Positions 54,795 to 63,604 of a DNA stretch of 64,000 nucleotides are shown here, piece after piece. Origin of the DNA: Gammaproteobacteria bacterium (lineage in GTDB: Bacteria > Pseudomonadota > Gammaproteobacteria > Nitrococcales > Nitrococcaceae). A program made the translations under genes and the position numbers. The notes beneath the pieces were generated by a model. That model ran no database searches and was not told where the DNA came from. It worked only from the letters and a program-made list of their open reading frames with translations. How positions within the stretch are numbered: the first letter of the stretch is position 1; every line of letters starts with the position of its first letter. The stretch lies in contig JAUILK010000001.1 of the NCBI GenBank assembly GCA_030433275.1, forward strand, positions 62,001-126,000. The letters are read 5' to 3'.

Positions 54795-55430
54795 ATGAGG
54801 GATCATAAACCCGTAATCAAATATTTCACTTTGGGCGAGTGTCGCATTGCGCTGCGTTATGTGCCGGATGCTTGGCCCCCGCCCGAAGGCGCACAATGTG
54901 GCGAATCCCGTGATGAAGATCATCGCCGCCAACCGGGCGCCGATATCCCAAACGGGCCAAAAAGAGTGCTCGCTTCGATAGTGGCAGGGCTAATAGGGGG
55001 CTCGGGGGCGCGCTGTTCCCCTGGGCCTATCTCAAGCGAGGACGTGGATGGGTGGCTCGATGAGCTACACGAGCAAAGCAATGTCGAAGACTTTCCGGTG
55101 CCAACGCCGTTTCGTGCCGATGAGTCCAGCCATGACACAGACAGCATGGCTTCATACGCCGAAGTGGTTGATATCAATGGCCTAATTACATGCAACCACT
55201 GCGATCACCACATAGAAGCGGTCGACGTATGGCGGAATATGCCTTGCGAAAAGGCTCGCATCCAGAGTCTGCGGCAGTTCCTTGTCGAAGGAGAGGCTTG
55301 GATGCAGCTTAAATGTAGCCGTTGCGGAACCCCAAAAGCTATACGTTTATCAAAGGAGTGGTACGAATTGGACAATTGTAGTTGTCTTTCTACTGTCGGA
55401 GGAAAGCAAAGTAATTACCCCCCTGAATAG
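54795..55430 (+). CDS. Zinc-ribbon protein, unknown
   Basis: About 211 residues from the ATG at 54795, behind an AGGAGAT ribosome site. The C-terminal half has ITCNHCDHHIE and LKCSRCGTPKAIRL, two CxxC pairs that likely bind one zinc ion. The N-terminal half (EDVDGWLDELHEQ) is acidic. I recognise no family; it sits between the ParB-Dam gene and the convergent terminase gene. Confidence 0.55.
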   Translation: MRDHKPVIKYFTLGECRIALRYVPDAWPPPEGAQCGESRDEDHRRQPGADIPNGPKRVLASIVAGLIGGSGARCSPGPISSEDVDGWLDELHEQSNVEDFPVPTPFRADESSHDTDSMASYAEVVDINGLITCNHCDHHIEAVDVWRNMPCEKARIQSLRQFLVEGEAWMQLKCSRCGTPKAIRLSKEWYELDNCSCLSTVGGKQSNYPPE

Positions 55431-55709
55431 CCTCTGCTCAATTCCTAGGCGGCCTTTAACGAGGGCCATCGCACCTGAGGCGGGTTGAACGGATGAAGTG
55501 GACTCTCTTTTTGCCTCAAGCGCTTTGCTGCCAAAAGGCGCAGCATAAGCCAAGAGAATTCGCGAGTCGGCATGGAGTCAATCGCGCTTTGGGCGATAGT
55601 AGCGCCTTATTGAGGGCTGAACATTGAACGGCGGGGGCGTGCCAATGCCGCTGGAGTCGATGCTCCCTATCTGCATGCCGCGGCACTGGTGCGTGCCCCG
55701 CCCCAATGG

Positions 55710-56207
55710 TTAGTGGTAAGGCCCACCGTTTAGCCGTGCCCTGATCCGACCGGCCGGCGTGCTCGTGGCGCTCTGCGCCAGCGATCGCAAGAACTCGTCC
55801 AACCCCGAGTGCTGGACACTTACCTTATCGTTGAAAAGCCCCTGGTGCCGTCCGAGTAGCTCCAAGGCCTTGACGGCCGCCGCTGGCTGGAACTTCCGGC
55901 GCTCGACGTGGATCACCTCACCTTCCGTCAACACCGAGTCGATATAAGCCTTGCGGCCCAGAGCGATATCGGCTAGCTCACGCAGATCGGCAATCGTCTG
56001 GTCGGCGCTGATCCGCGTGCGGGCCTCGCGTCCGGCCTGGAGTTCGGCAATACGGGCTGCAATTTCAGGTTTCCTCAAGAGATCGTGCGCTTGTGAATAA
56101 GCCGTGCGCTCGCTGTACCCCGCCCGAGTCGCAGCCTGCGTCGCGCACAGATCAACGATGTACTCCTGGCAGAACCTTGCCTGTCTGGCATTGAGCTTCC
56201 CGGCCAT
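55710..56207 (-). CDS. terS: Phage terminase small subunit
   Basis: A 165-residue protein with the terminase small subunit pattern: KLNARQARFCQEYIVDLCATQAATRAGYSERTAYSQAHDLLRKPEIAARIAEL (a helix-turn-helix that recognises the packaging site), then an oligomerisation part ending with a short tail. It normally pairs with a large terminase, absent here; in satellites TerS alone redirects the helper phage's packaging machinery. It is on the opposite strand to the replication genes. Confidence 0.9.
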   Translation of the reverse strand: MAGKLNARQARFCQEYIVDLCATQAATRAGYSERTAYSQAHDLLRKPEIAARIAELQAGREARTRISADQTIADLRELADIALGRKAYIDSVLTEGEVIHVERRKFQPAAAVKALELLGRHQGLFNDKVSVQHSGLDEFLRSLAQSATSTPAGRIRARLNGGPYH

Positions 56208-56259
56208 GATCCCCTCCAGGGTTCCAGCGCTTCCGACAGTCTACAGGCGTTCGTGAGCC

Positions 56260-56456
56260 ATGCATGCGTGACCAAGCGGCTCACATAAGCTCTTGAAGTT
56301 TGTCCCATCTCCCGCCGAAGACTTCCATACAGCGGCCCTCTGCGGTACTTCGGCACAAACACGACGTAGTATTTGCAATACCATCTCAGGTAAGACTGGC
56401 TCGACCAGTCTCGCATGATAACCTCCCTCCGTTTCTCTGGCTTGGAAGGAGGTCAT
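56260..56456 (-). pseudogene. IS200/IS605 TnpA fragment
   Basis: The minus strand encodes YLRWYCKYYVVFVPKYRRGPLYG, the N-terminal beta strand of a Y1 transposase (consensus KYHVVFVPKYRRKVLYG). The catalytic HUH and Tyr are missing and the frame is broken within 60 codons. It is a truncated copy. Confidence 0.7.
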
Positions 56457-56772
56457 CTACATCAAAGCACGCCGGAACGGCAGAGCCTTTGTTAGTCACA
56501 CCGCCACATGCGGTGGCTTACGCTGTTCGATTTAGGCCAGACAAATATCTCGACGACGACCGGCTGCGAGGCAACAAAATTGCCAATTAATCAATCGCTT
56601 CAGATCGATTGGTGGCGCAGTGCTGCACGAACGTAGCGAGAACCGTTAGCGGCGACTGGGGTCGCCCGAAATGCTGAGAAATCGGACAAATGGCTCAAGA
56701 ACCAAAGCCTGCTCCCTAGCGGACAGGTAACTGCGACCCGAAAACTGGTCTTCACGGAACCCTGGAGTGCGC
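56457..56772. other. Non-coding stretch before the giant ATPase gene
   Basis: No gene is visible in these 316 bp. The end holds the GGAG ribosome site (56764-56767) of the next gene, and its promoter must lie here. Confidence 0.5.
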
Positions 56773-59700
56773 ATGGACCAACCTGCCGAACCTCAAGAGA
56801 GTGGCTCATACACCGCAAACCTCCTCGGCAATATCCGAAGCCACCTTGCCGGGCTTCAGGGCTACGACGTGATGGGCCTGGAGTTGATCCAGAACGCCGA
56901 TGATGCCCACGGTGAAGAGATCGTTTTCGACATCACCGATGACGGCCTCCTGGTGCGCAACAGTGGTAAGTTCACCTACTGTGGTGACTTAAAGTCTCGA
57001 CCGTGCAGATTCGTCGCCTCAAATCAATACAGCTGCGATTACCACCGCATCGCGGACGTTGGGAGCGGCGGCAAACTTTCACGGGGCGAGAACATCGGGC
57101 GCTTCGGCATCGGTTTCGTATCAACCTATCAGGTAACTGACCACCCAGAGATCCGATCCTCAGGGATCAGGCTGACTCTCCATCCGGAGTCCGGGCAATG
57201 GTTCACTGAGCCATATGAAGAGCCCTTCGGGACGTCGTTCTTCCTGCCATGGGCCCAAGACCCCAACACGGAGACGCGCTTAGCGCTGGGCGTTTCCCAG
57301 GTGAGCGCGTCACATATCGAGCAGCTCGTCGATGACTTCAAGCGGATTCTGGAACAGAGCTTGCTGTTCCTCCGCCATATCCGAACGGCGGAGGTGCGAC
57401 GAAATGGCGCGCTCCTACTAGCTTGTGACCTAGAGAGGGGCGAGGGATCCGACCTTATTGTTAGCTTCCGCCCAAGCGGCACAGTCGAGTATTGGCAAAT
57501 CCTTCGCGCTGATGCGAAAGACGCCGCGACGCAGCTTTATGCATCACACCCCAGACTGGAGTCTCTTGGACGAAGCACCAAAATAAGCGTCGGACTGCGA
57601 ATTGATCCTGAACCACTGGCTGAGGGCCTAATCTATGCGTTCTTGCCAACAGAACAGTTGACCGGGCTTCCTCTGCACATAAATGCTGATTTCTTCCCTG
57701 AACCTGATCGTAAGGCGGTGATATTCGCCGGGCACCAACATGAGCAGGCATGGAACGAGATGCTCATCGACACCGCAGCCGTTGAGCTGGCCCGCGACCC
57801 AGAAGGGCTGCTGCAAATGCTCGGCCCCGTTCAGTTGTGGCAGATCCTCAGCCGGGCATACGACCTATTCTCTAAGCCATCAGGGCATCCGCCTTGCTTC
57901 AAAGGTTTTTGGGAGCGCGCAAAGGTTACGGCGCCACAAGCACATATCGCTTGCGCACAAGATGACAGCTTCCAGCTCCCCAACGGCGTATTCATCCCGC
58001 GCAGCCCACTGGATGAGGACCAAGCAAAGGCTTTACAAGAAATAGGTGGCAGGCTCGTCGACGAGGACCTGCGACCATTCCATGTGGCGATAAACCAACT
58101 GGGCGCCCCAATCCTGACACTGGAACGCCTGGTTACGCTGTTGGAAACAGGGATAGCACATAAGGTGGTGGGCGCAACAGAAGTCGACCAAGAAAAGCTG
58201 GAGCACTTCTATCGCCCTCTCTGGAGCATTATCAACGACCTACTTCCGGAGGGCGGAACGGCCAACTTGAGTACGAATCCATCCGTGCAACGCCTCCTAG
58301 CGCTTCCATTCATTGTCACTCAGGATCTGGTCGCGGTAACCGTCGAACAGTCCTACGCCGCATCGGTTGAGTTGGATGCTGATCGGCTTGCAGCATTGCT
58401 GCCCAGGCTGGCGATTGCATCGAGACTTCTCGCCACGTTCCCCAAGATCATCCGGCTGATAAAGCTGCTCGATCTCGGCGCGGTGGTATCGCACATCAGT
58501 TCGATGCTTTCCTCCGAATCGATCGAAGACGTGATCTGTGTCGATCAGGAGGCGCTGCGCAACCTGTACTCGATGTTCGCTAGCCTGGACCACCAAAGCA
58601 CCACCGAGACGACGGTTTATCAGCAACTGCGCAGTCTGCCTATATGGCAATCAAGCCGTGGGCTGGTCAAAGCCACTCAAGCGCTGCTACCAGGAAACTT
58701 CGCGGATCCAACCGGTCAGGCCGATTTGCTGGATACGTGTGTTCTCACCGAATCAGCGAGAGATTTCCTATCGATAAAGCTGGGGGTACAGACTCAGACA
58801 ATCGAAGCGTTTGTGCACACTGTGCTGCCGATGTTTTTCGACGAAGACGGCCCGTTAGATCCAAGCAAGTACACCCGGCTTATCAGCGAGCTCGCCAATC
58901 ACCCAACACTTGTAAACGACGATGACACCCGTGGGCTGCTGGGATCACTTCCTATCGTCCCCACGCAAGATGGAGGCTGGTCGCGTCCGGTCATCACCTA
59001 TCGCCGCGCTGACGATCTTGTGAAAGTGCTTGGCGACGCGCTCCACCTTTGGTTGGACACCAGCCGTATTCCCAATAACCGATCGGTACATACCTTCATC
59101 GACAGCCTGGGAATCCGACGCTCGCCGGTCGCCAGACATCTTGTTGACCGAATGCTATACATCGCCCAGGCATACCTGCCGACAGAGGATGCTAAGGGCG
59201 CAAGCAGCGAAGCCTTTTACGTCCTATGCGACAAATACGAAGAGTGGAAAGAAAGGAGGTCATTTCAGGAAGCCATCGATGATCTTCGACAAGCCATCTG
59301 TTTCCCCGCTGACGAGGATGCGGAAGAATGGCACACCGCCAACTCTCTCTATGCACCTTACCGTGCCGACGCGTTTCGTTCTCAAGCCAATATTCTTGGC
59401 TTCAGGAACACAGCACGCCTAAAAACGGAGTTGCTGGAAGAACTCGATGTTTCCATAAATCCAGAAACACGGCTGGTCATCAACCATCTGCAGCATTGCG
59501 TCACAACGGAAACGCAACCGCACGTCTCGACATATCAGGTGTTGAATGAGCGCGCTCAGCGATCAGACCAACTCATTGCGACACTCTCTGGCTCACGGTG
59601 CATCTACGTCGAAAGCCAGAGAAAGTTCGTGCGTCCTAATCAGCTGTACTGGGTACCGCAACAACTTGGACGCTACGCCTACACCATTCCGGGCAATTAC

Positions 59701-61554
59701 GAGTCATTCAAGCCACTCTTCGACGCAATTGGAGTGAAGAATGCTCCGGAAGGCGGCGATTTCGTCGACATACTGCGCGACATCGTTGAAGAGTATTATG
59801 AACAGTCCAAACCCCTGACAGGACCAGACCGTGCTGTATACGAAGGCTGCCTGATGGGTGCAGCTTCCGCCTTTGAGCAGGAAGAGTTGTCCACAACCGA
59901 CCTGCGGCGTCTGCAGCAAGCGCCGACCATTTTGAACTTACAAGGCCGATTAACTCACCCGGACGAAGTCTTGCTCCGGGATAGCGAGTGGCATGCTGGA
60001 TTCTTCGGTGGAGAACTTGATCAAGCCTTGTGCAAACACGCGCCGGAGCTTTGGCCATTCGTTGAAGAGCTCGGTGTCAAACGGCTGAGCGAGAACGCGC
60101 AAGTTGCACTCGAGTTCGTGGATGGACCGCAAGTCGACGAAGACGCGATCGCCGAAAGGCTTATGGACAGGATAGACATCCTCGCCCGACTGCTTCATGA
60201 CAAGCCAACAACCGTCAGGAAGAAGATCCGAAATGCTCTCTCCGGTCTGACAGCAGTCAGCCATGACATAGTCCGCATCCAAGCCACGGTTCATGTTGGA
60301 GGAGATCAGGCGTTTGCTCCTCCTGCCCCGGCTCAGGCCTTTTACGACCTTGAGAGCAAGTGCCTGATCCTCGCGCGCCCAGTCGGCGATCGGAGCTGGG
60401 CCCACATCCTCAATGCGTTATTTCACCAGCTGATGCCTGAAGAGTCAGGGAGCGAAATCTCGAAACTAACGCTAAGTGTCCGTCCGTTGATTGGGGTGAC
60501 TGTCGGAGACGCCCATCGTGAGTTGAGTGATGCTGGCATCCCCTATCTGGACGGGGACGTCGACAACGCGGAGGATCTAACGTCGCCTGACCTCGATGAA
60601 ATGAGCGACACAACGGAGCCCGCTGGCCACAAGCAAAGTGATGCAGAATCTGCATCTGATGAGAGTTCTGTCGAGCACGAGGCCGCCGGCGGCGGCCGAA
60701 GGAACCAACAACCCGAAAATTCGGAATCCCAGCCAGCAGCAGAGCCGTCAGTTGGAGGCCGTGGTGGGAAAGACGCGCGGGGCTCACGCCCGGACGCTAC
60801 CGAGCGGAATGGCCCCGCTTCTCGGGGGGACAATAATAGCGGCACAGTGCAAAGCGAGCGGCGCAAGAAGAAGTCACGCCCCGAGCACAAGGAACAGTGG
60901 GATCGGCGTCTGCTCTCCTACGTTCGACGGAAACAAGAGAAGACCTCAGAAGCTGAAGAACAGGACGCGCTGTCGGAATACAACCTAGCCATCGAAATCA
61001 TTGCCCGTGACGCAGTATGCGCTTATGAGAAGGAACGCGGTCGTGTGCCGGAGCAGATGGCTCAAACGCATCCCGGATACGACATCATTAGCCGCAATCC
61101 CGTAACTGGCGAGGACCGGTTCATCGAAGTGAAGGGCGTGAATGGAGAATGGAACCAGACCGGTGTTGGCCTCTCACGGCTCCAGTTTAGCAACGCCCAA
61201 GACTACAGTGACCGCTACTGGCTCTATGTGGTTGAGTTCGTCTCTGACCCTGAGCACATACGCGTCCACCCCATCCGGAATCCTGCAACCCAAGTTACCG
61301 CTTTCATGTTCGACGGCAACTGGCGAGATGCAGTGACGGAGGAGCGAGCCGATCCTTCCGCGCTCTTTATCCCTGGAGTACGGATTCGCCACCAAGACAT
61401 GGGTTGCGGAGAAATTCGGGATGTCGTCACTCGCGGGAATACTAAGCTACTGACAATCCTATTTGATGGAAAGTCCCAGGCTACGCCTAACGTGACACTG
61501 AACTTGCGCCGCATGCGCGTTCTGGAAGAATCCAATGGCGACATTGATTCCTGA
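56773..61554 (+). CDS. Giant sacsin/HSP90-like ATPase with DUF3883 nuclease-like C-terminus
   Basis: About 1593 residues from the ATG at 56773 (GGAG box 5 nt upstream). The N-terminal 180 residues are a GHKL ATPase: ELIQNADDAHGEEIVFDITDDGLLVRNSGKF (the N and G1 boxes) and NIGRFGIGFVSTYQVTDHPEI (G2). About 1000 residues of helical repeats follow, then a charged linker (about 1280-1390) and a DUF3883 domain with YDIISRNPVTGEDRFIEVKG (about 1440-1460), a PD-(D/E)xK-like site. Proteins with this plan occur in bacterial defence islands. It shares a 20-nt overlap with a broken NERD-domain gene downstream, which was likely its partner. Confidence 0.85.
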   Translation: MDQPAEPQESGSYTANLLGNIRSHLAGLQGYDVMGLELIQNADDAHGEEIVFDITDDGLLVRNSGKFTYCGDLKSRPCRFVASNQYSCDYHRIADVGSGGKLSRGENIGRFGIGFVSTYQVTDHPEIRSSGIRLTLHPESGQWFTEPYEEPFGTSFFLPWAQDPNTETRLALGVSQVSASHIEQLVDDFKRILEQSLLFLRHIRTAEVRRNGALLLACDLERGEGSDLIVSFRPSGTVEYWQILRADAKDAATQLYASHPRLESLGRSTKISVGLRIDPEPLAEGLIYAFLPTEQLTGLPLHINADFFPEPDRKAVIFAGHQHEQAWNEMLIDTAAVELARDPEGLLQMLGPVQLWQILSRAYDLFSKPSGHPPCFKGFWERAKVTAPQAHIACAQDDSFQLPNGVFIPRSPLDEDQAKALQEIGGRLVDEDLRPFHVAINQLGAPILTLERLVTLLETGIAHKVVGATEVDQEKLEHFYRPLWSIINDLLPEGGTANLSTNPSVQRLLALPFIVTQDLVAVTVEQSYAASVELDADRLAALLPRLAIASRLLATFPKIIRLIKLLDLGAVVSHISSMLSSESIEDVICVDQEALRNLYSMFASLDHQSTTETTVYQQLRSLPIWQSSRGLVKATQALLPGNFADPTGQADLLDTCVLTESARDFLSIKLGVQTQTIEAFVHTVLPMFFDEDGPLDPSKYTRLISELANHPTLVNDDDTRGLLGSLPIVPTQDGGWSRPVITYRRADDLVKVLGDALHLWLDTSRIPNNRSVHTFIDSLGIRRSPVARHLVDRMLYIAQAYLPTEDAKGASSEAFYVLCDKYEEWKERRSFQEAIDDLRQAICFPADEDAEEWHTANSLYAPYRADAFRSQANILGFRNTARLKTELLEELDVSINPETRLVINHLQHCVTTETQPHVSTYQVLNERAQRSDQLIATLSGSRCIYVESQRKFVRPNQLYWVPQQLGRYAYTIPGNYESFKPLFDAIGVKNAPEGGDFVDILRDIVEEYYEQSKPLTGPDRAVYEGCLMGAASAFEQEELSTTDLRRLQQAPTILNLQGRLTHPDEVLLRDSEWHAGFFGGELDQALCKHAPELWPFVEELGVKRLSENAQVALEFVDGPQVDEDAIAERLMDRIDILARLLHDKPTTVRKKIRNALSGLTAVSHDIVRIQATVHVGGDQAFAPPAPAQAFYDLESKCLILARPVGDRSWAHILNALFHQLMPEESGSEISKLTLSVRPLIGVTVGDAHRELSDAGIPYLDGDVDNAEDLTSPDLDEMSDTTEPAGHKQSDAESASDESSVEHEAAGGGRRNQQPENSESQPAAEPSVGGRGGKDARGSRPDATERNGPASRGDNNSGTVQSERRKKKSRPEHKEQWDRRLLSYVRRKQEKTSEAEEQDALSEYNLAIEIIARDAVCAYEKERGRVPEQMAQTHPGYDIISRNPVTGEDRFIEVKGVNGEWNQTGVGLSRLQFSNAQDYSDRYWLYVVEFVSDPEHIRVHPIRNPATQVTAFMFDGNWRDAVTEERADPSALFIPGVRIRHQDMGCGEIRDVVTRGNTKLLTILFDGKSQATPNVTLNLRRMRVLEESNGDIDS

Positions 61555-61855
61555 GCTCTCAGAGGCACAACTTAAAGGCCTCCCATCGCAAGCAGAGGCA
61601 AAGGTATACCGAGCCTTAAGAGACAACGTTCCGCAAGATTATGCTGTTTTTTCAGGTCGGATGGATACTGCTCCGGGAAGAGGAGCAAGCGAAGGATGGC
61701 GAAACCAACTTCTTGGTTTAGCATCCCAACCATGGCCACCTCTGTATAGAGGTAAAAGGCAGCGGCATAGGATGGGCAGTTCACGAGCCAAGCTTTAATA
61801 GACTGTGTGTTGAGAAGCGAATCGGGATCAACATGCGTTACGGCCAGTCGGTCTT
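61535..61855 (+). pseudogene. NERD-domain nuclease/helicase start, frameshifted and truncated
   Basis: ATG 61535 opens MATLIPELSEAQLKGLPSQ and AEAKVYRALRDNVPQDYAVF. At a run of six T (61648-61653) the frame must shift, after which VGWILLREEQAKDGETNFLV, a TAG stop, HPNHGHLCIEVKGSGIGW and FNRLC continue the NERD fold with its DGE...EVKG nuclease motif. Deleting one T restores the first join. The rest, probably a superfamily 1 helicase, is missing. Confidence 0.75.
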
Positions 61856-61973
61856 ATCGTCCCATAGTGCAACGCCGTGCGGGGGACCGGGCGCTGCCAT
61901 CATCGATGTGTGGCTTGAGGACGCTTGAGGAACGAAGGTTGGCAAAGCATTGACGGCGGAGCATTAAGCCTTT

Positions 61974-62468
61974 TTGGTGCAAGCGCTGGCCCAGTTTGAA
62001 ACACCTCAGCAAGCGGCTGTGGCTCTCAAGGCAGAGCACGGTGTGGCGATCTCTCCACAGCGTGCGGAAATCTACGATCCAACGAAGCGCGCCGGGGAGC
62101 GGTTGAGCCAACGCTGGCGCGAGTTCTTCTACAAGACTCGCCGACATTTCCTGGAGCGCCTGGAGGATGTGCCGGAAGCACACAAGGCCGTGCGGGTACG
62201 CCAGCTCGCGCATGCCGCGCGCGCTTACAAGGCCCGCGGCAACTACCGCGACATGGCCAACATGCTCGAGCGAATCGCCAAGGAGGTCGGTGATGTGTAC
62301 TCAAACCGTCGCGAGGTAACCGGCCAAGGCGGCGGTCCGCTGCGCCTGGAGTACAGCGACCTTACCGATGAGGAGCTTGATGCGCGGATCGCGCAGCTGA
62401 TCGGGATCACCGGGTTGACCGTGCTCGACGAGGAAGACGGGCGCAGCACTGGCCGCGCCCTCAATTGA
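61974..62468 (+). CDS. DUF2280 phage protein, N-terminus broken
   Basis: About 164 residues of the DUF2280 family, which is found beside terminase genes in phages and satellites: LVQALAQFETPQQAAVALKAEHGVAISPQRAEIYDPTKRAGERLSQ, then a helical region and an acidic tail. In-frame sequence continues upstream (VGKALTAEH) but a TAA stop at 61965-61967 separates it, at a place where relatives have Lys or Arg. Expression would need the TTG at 61974 or the GTG after it. It may be a recent pseudogene. Confidence 0.7.
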   Translation: MVQALAQFETPQQAAVALKAEHGVAISPQRAEIYDPTKRAGERLSQRWREFFYKTRRHFLERLEDVPEAHKAVRVRQLAHAARAYKARGNYRDMANMLERIAKEVGDVYSNRREVTGQGGGPLRLEYSDLTDEELDARIAQLIGITGLTVLDEEDGRSTGRALN

Positions 62469-62529
62469 CGAGTCGCGGAGTACGAGCCTCTTCGCAGTGG
62501 GGTGCGACCATACCGCCAAGCATGCAAGC

Positions 62530-62877
62530 ATGCAGCCAGCAGCGCGATCGCTTGCGGCACCAACCGTGGCGAAGCCGCCGGGTACAGTCAGAACCGCATG
62601 GAGCACACGTGGCATTGCCCAGCGGGCCATGCTGGGGCGGCTGCTCGCGGAGACCGGGTGGGATGTGGTGAACGGGATCGAGCATCAAGCTGGGTGCTAT
62701 GACCGAGGCAATGGGATAACTTTCGCCGACTTTCGCCATCAATCGCCAGAGGTTCGCCACGCCGAAAGCCAAGCGTCGCAACCGTTTTCGCCGGATTCGC
62801 CGCTTTCGCCAAGCTACGGCGCTCATAACACTTACCCGGAGTGTCTGCACGGGGTAAAGCGGGTACGAGGTAACTGA
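62530..62877 (+). CDS. Possible island protein across the third TTCGCC cluster
   Basis: A 115-residue frame with GIAQRAMLGRLLAETGWDVVNGIEHQAGCY and then a Ser/Pro-rich stretch produced by the repeats. No ribosome site or family is evident. The N-terminal half has protein-like composition; the C-terminal half is dictated by the hexamer repeats. Confidence 0.3.
   Translation: MQPAARSLAAPTVAKPPGTVRTAWSTRGIAQRAMLGRLLAETGWDVVNGIEHQAGCYDRGNGITFADFRHQSPEVRHAESQASQPFSPDSPLSPSYGAHNTYPECLHGVKRVRGN
62722..62810 (+). repeat. Iteron-like cluster of TTCGCC, copy 3
   Basis: TTCGCC at 62722, 62732, 62753, 62787, 62796 and 62805, plus ATCGCC at 62742. Spacing is 9-11 nt within each group, close to one helical turn. 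It is the densest of the three clusters and lies about 360 bp inside the right boundary. Confidence 0.7.
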
Positions 62878-63092
62878 CACACGACCGGACCACTTAACAC
62901 CCTTGAGCGAGCCAACTGCCGTCCGGGGCACTCCCACCACATACGATCCGCCTGGTGCCAACGTTGGAGAATGATCAAAAAAATCCCGGAATCGTATGAT
63001 CGCTAGCGGAAGCCTACTCGTTGGTAAGCAATTGGCCGTCATTCAACAGGCGTGCTTCGGCTAGCACGAGACAATCAGGCGAACGCCCATCC

Positions 63093-63112
63093 AGGGGACC
63101 AATTAGGGGACC
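63093..63112 (+). repeat. Two AGGGGACC direct repeats near the right end
   Basis: AGGGGACC at 63093-63100 and 63105-63112, 12 bp apart. The second extends to GGGGACCGC, which also occurs before the integrase gene (38517). They may be arm-type sites for the integrase. Confidence 0.35.
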
Positions 63113-63166
63113 GCATCGTTTAAATAACAAATAATATAGATTTAATTCAGTTATTTAATTTAAATG

Positions 63167-63192
63167 ATTGGCGGAGAGGGAGGGATTCGAAC
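63167..63192 (-). other. attR: tRNA-Ser 3' end fragment
   Basis: ATTGGCGGAGAGGGAG (63167-63182) repeats attL exactly. Here it continues into GGATTCGAAC, so the minus strand gives GTTCGAATCCCTCCCTCTCCGCCA: T-loop, T-stem 3' strand, acceptor 3' strand, G discriminator and CCA of a tRNA-Ser. The 5' remainder of a tRNA does not follow. Confidence 0.75.
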
Positions 63193-63400
63193 TTTCGGTG
63201 TTTCTTTGTATTTCAATAGGCTACGAAGGCACCGTGTCCAGATCGTGTCTAACGTTCCCCGGTCTTTGGCGGCGGCCATCCATCATCACCGCCGTGCCTC
63301 CAGACTCAGCCCTCGCGGTACTTGCGTGGCTTCGACCCGCCCTCGAGGCGAAATCCACGACGGCTTGCGGACCTGGCGCTTCCTGGTGTATCGTTGGTGT

Positions 63401-63604
63401 ATGTCACGCACAAATGTAGATATTGACGACAAAGCATGCGCGACCGTGATGCGCCGATACCGGTTGGCCACAAAGCGCGACGCCATCAACTTTGCGTTAC
63501 GAACGCTGGCCGCGGAGCCGCTCGGACTCGACGAGGCTCGAAAGCTCAGAGGCTCCGGCTGGATTGGCGACCTTGACGAGATGCGCGTCCATCGAAAGTC
63601 GTGA
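63401..63604 (+). CDS. vapB: VapB-family antitoxin
   Basis: A 67-residue protein starting MSRTNVDIDDKACATVMRRYRLATKRDAINFALRTLA, the ribbon-helix-helix pattern of VapB antitoxins (DUF2191 type), with an acidic/aromatic tail (GSGWIGDLDEMR) that would occupy the toxin's active site. It overlaps the vapC start by 4 nt and is just outside attR. Confidence 0.88.
   Translation: MSRTNVDIDDKACATVMRRYRLATKRDAINFALRTLAAEPLGLDEARKLRGSGWIGDLDEMRVHRKS

Noticed and set aside
50754-62810. CRISPR or Shine-Dalgarno-like explanation for the TTCGCC clusters
   Set aside because: The units are 6 bp with 3-5 bp gaps, far too short for CRISPR, and the word has no ribosome-site character.
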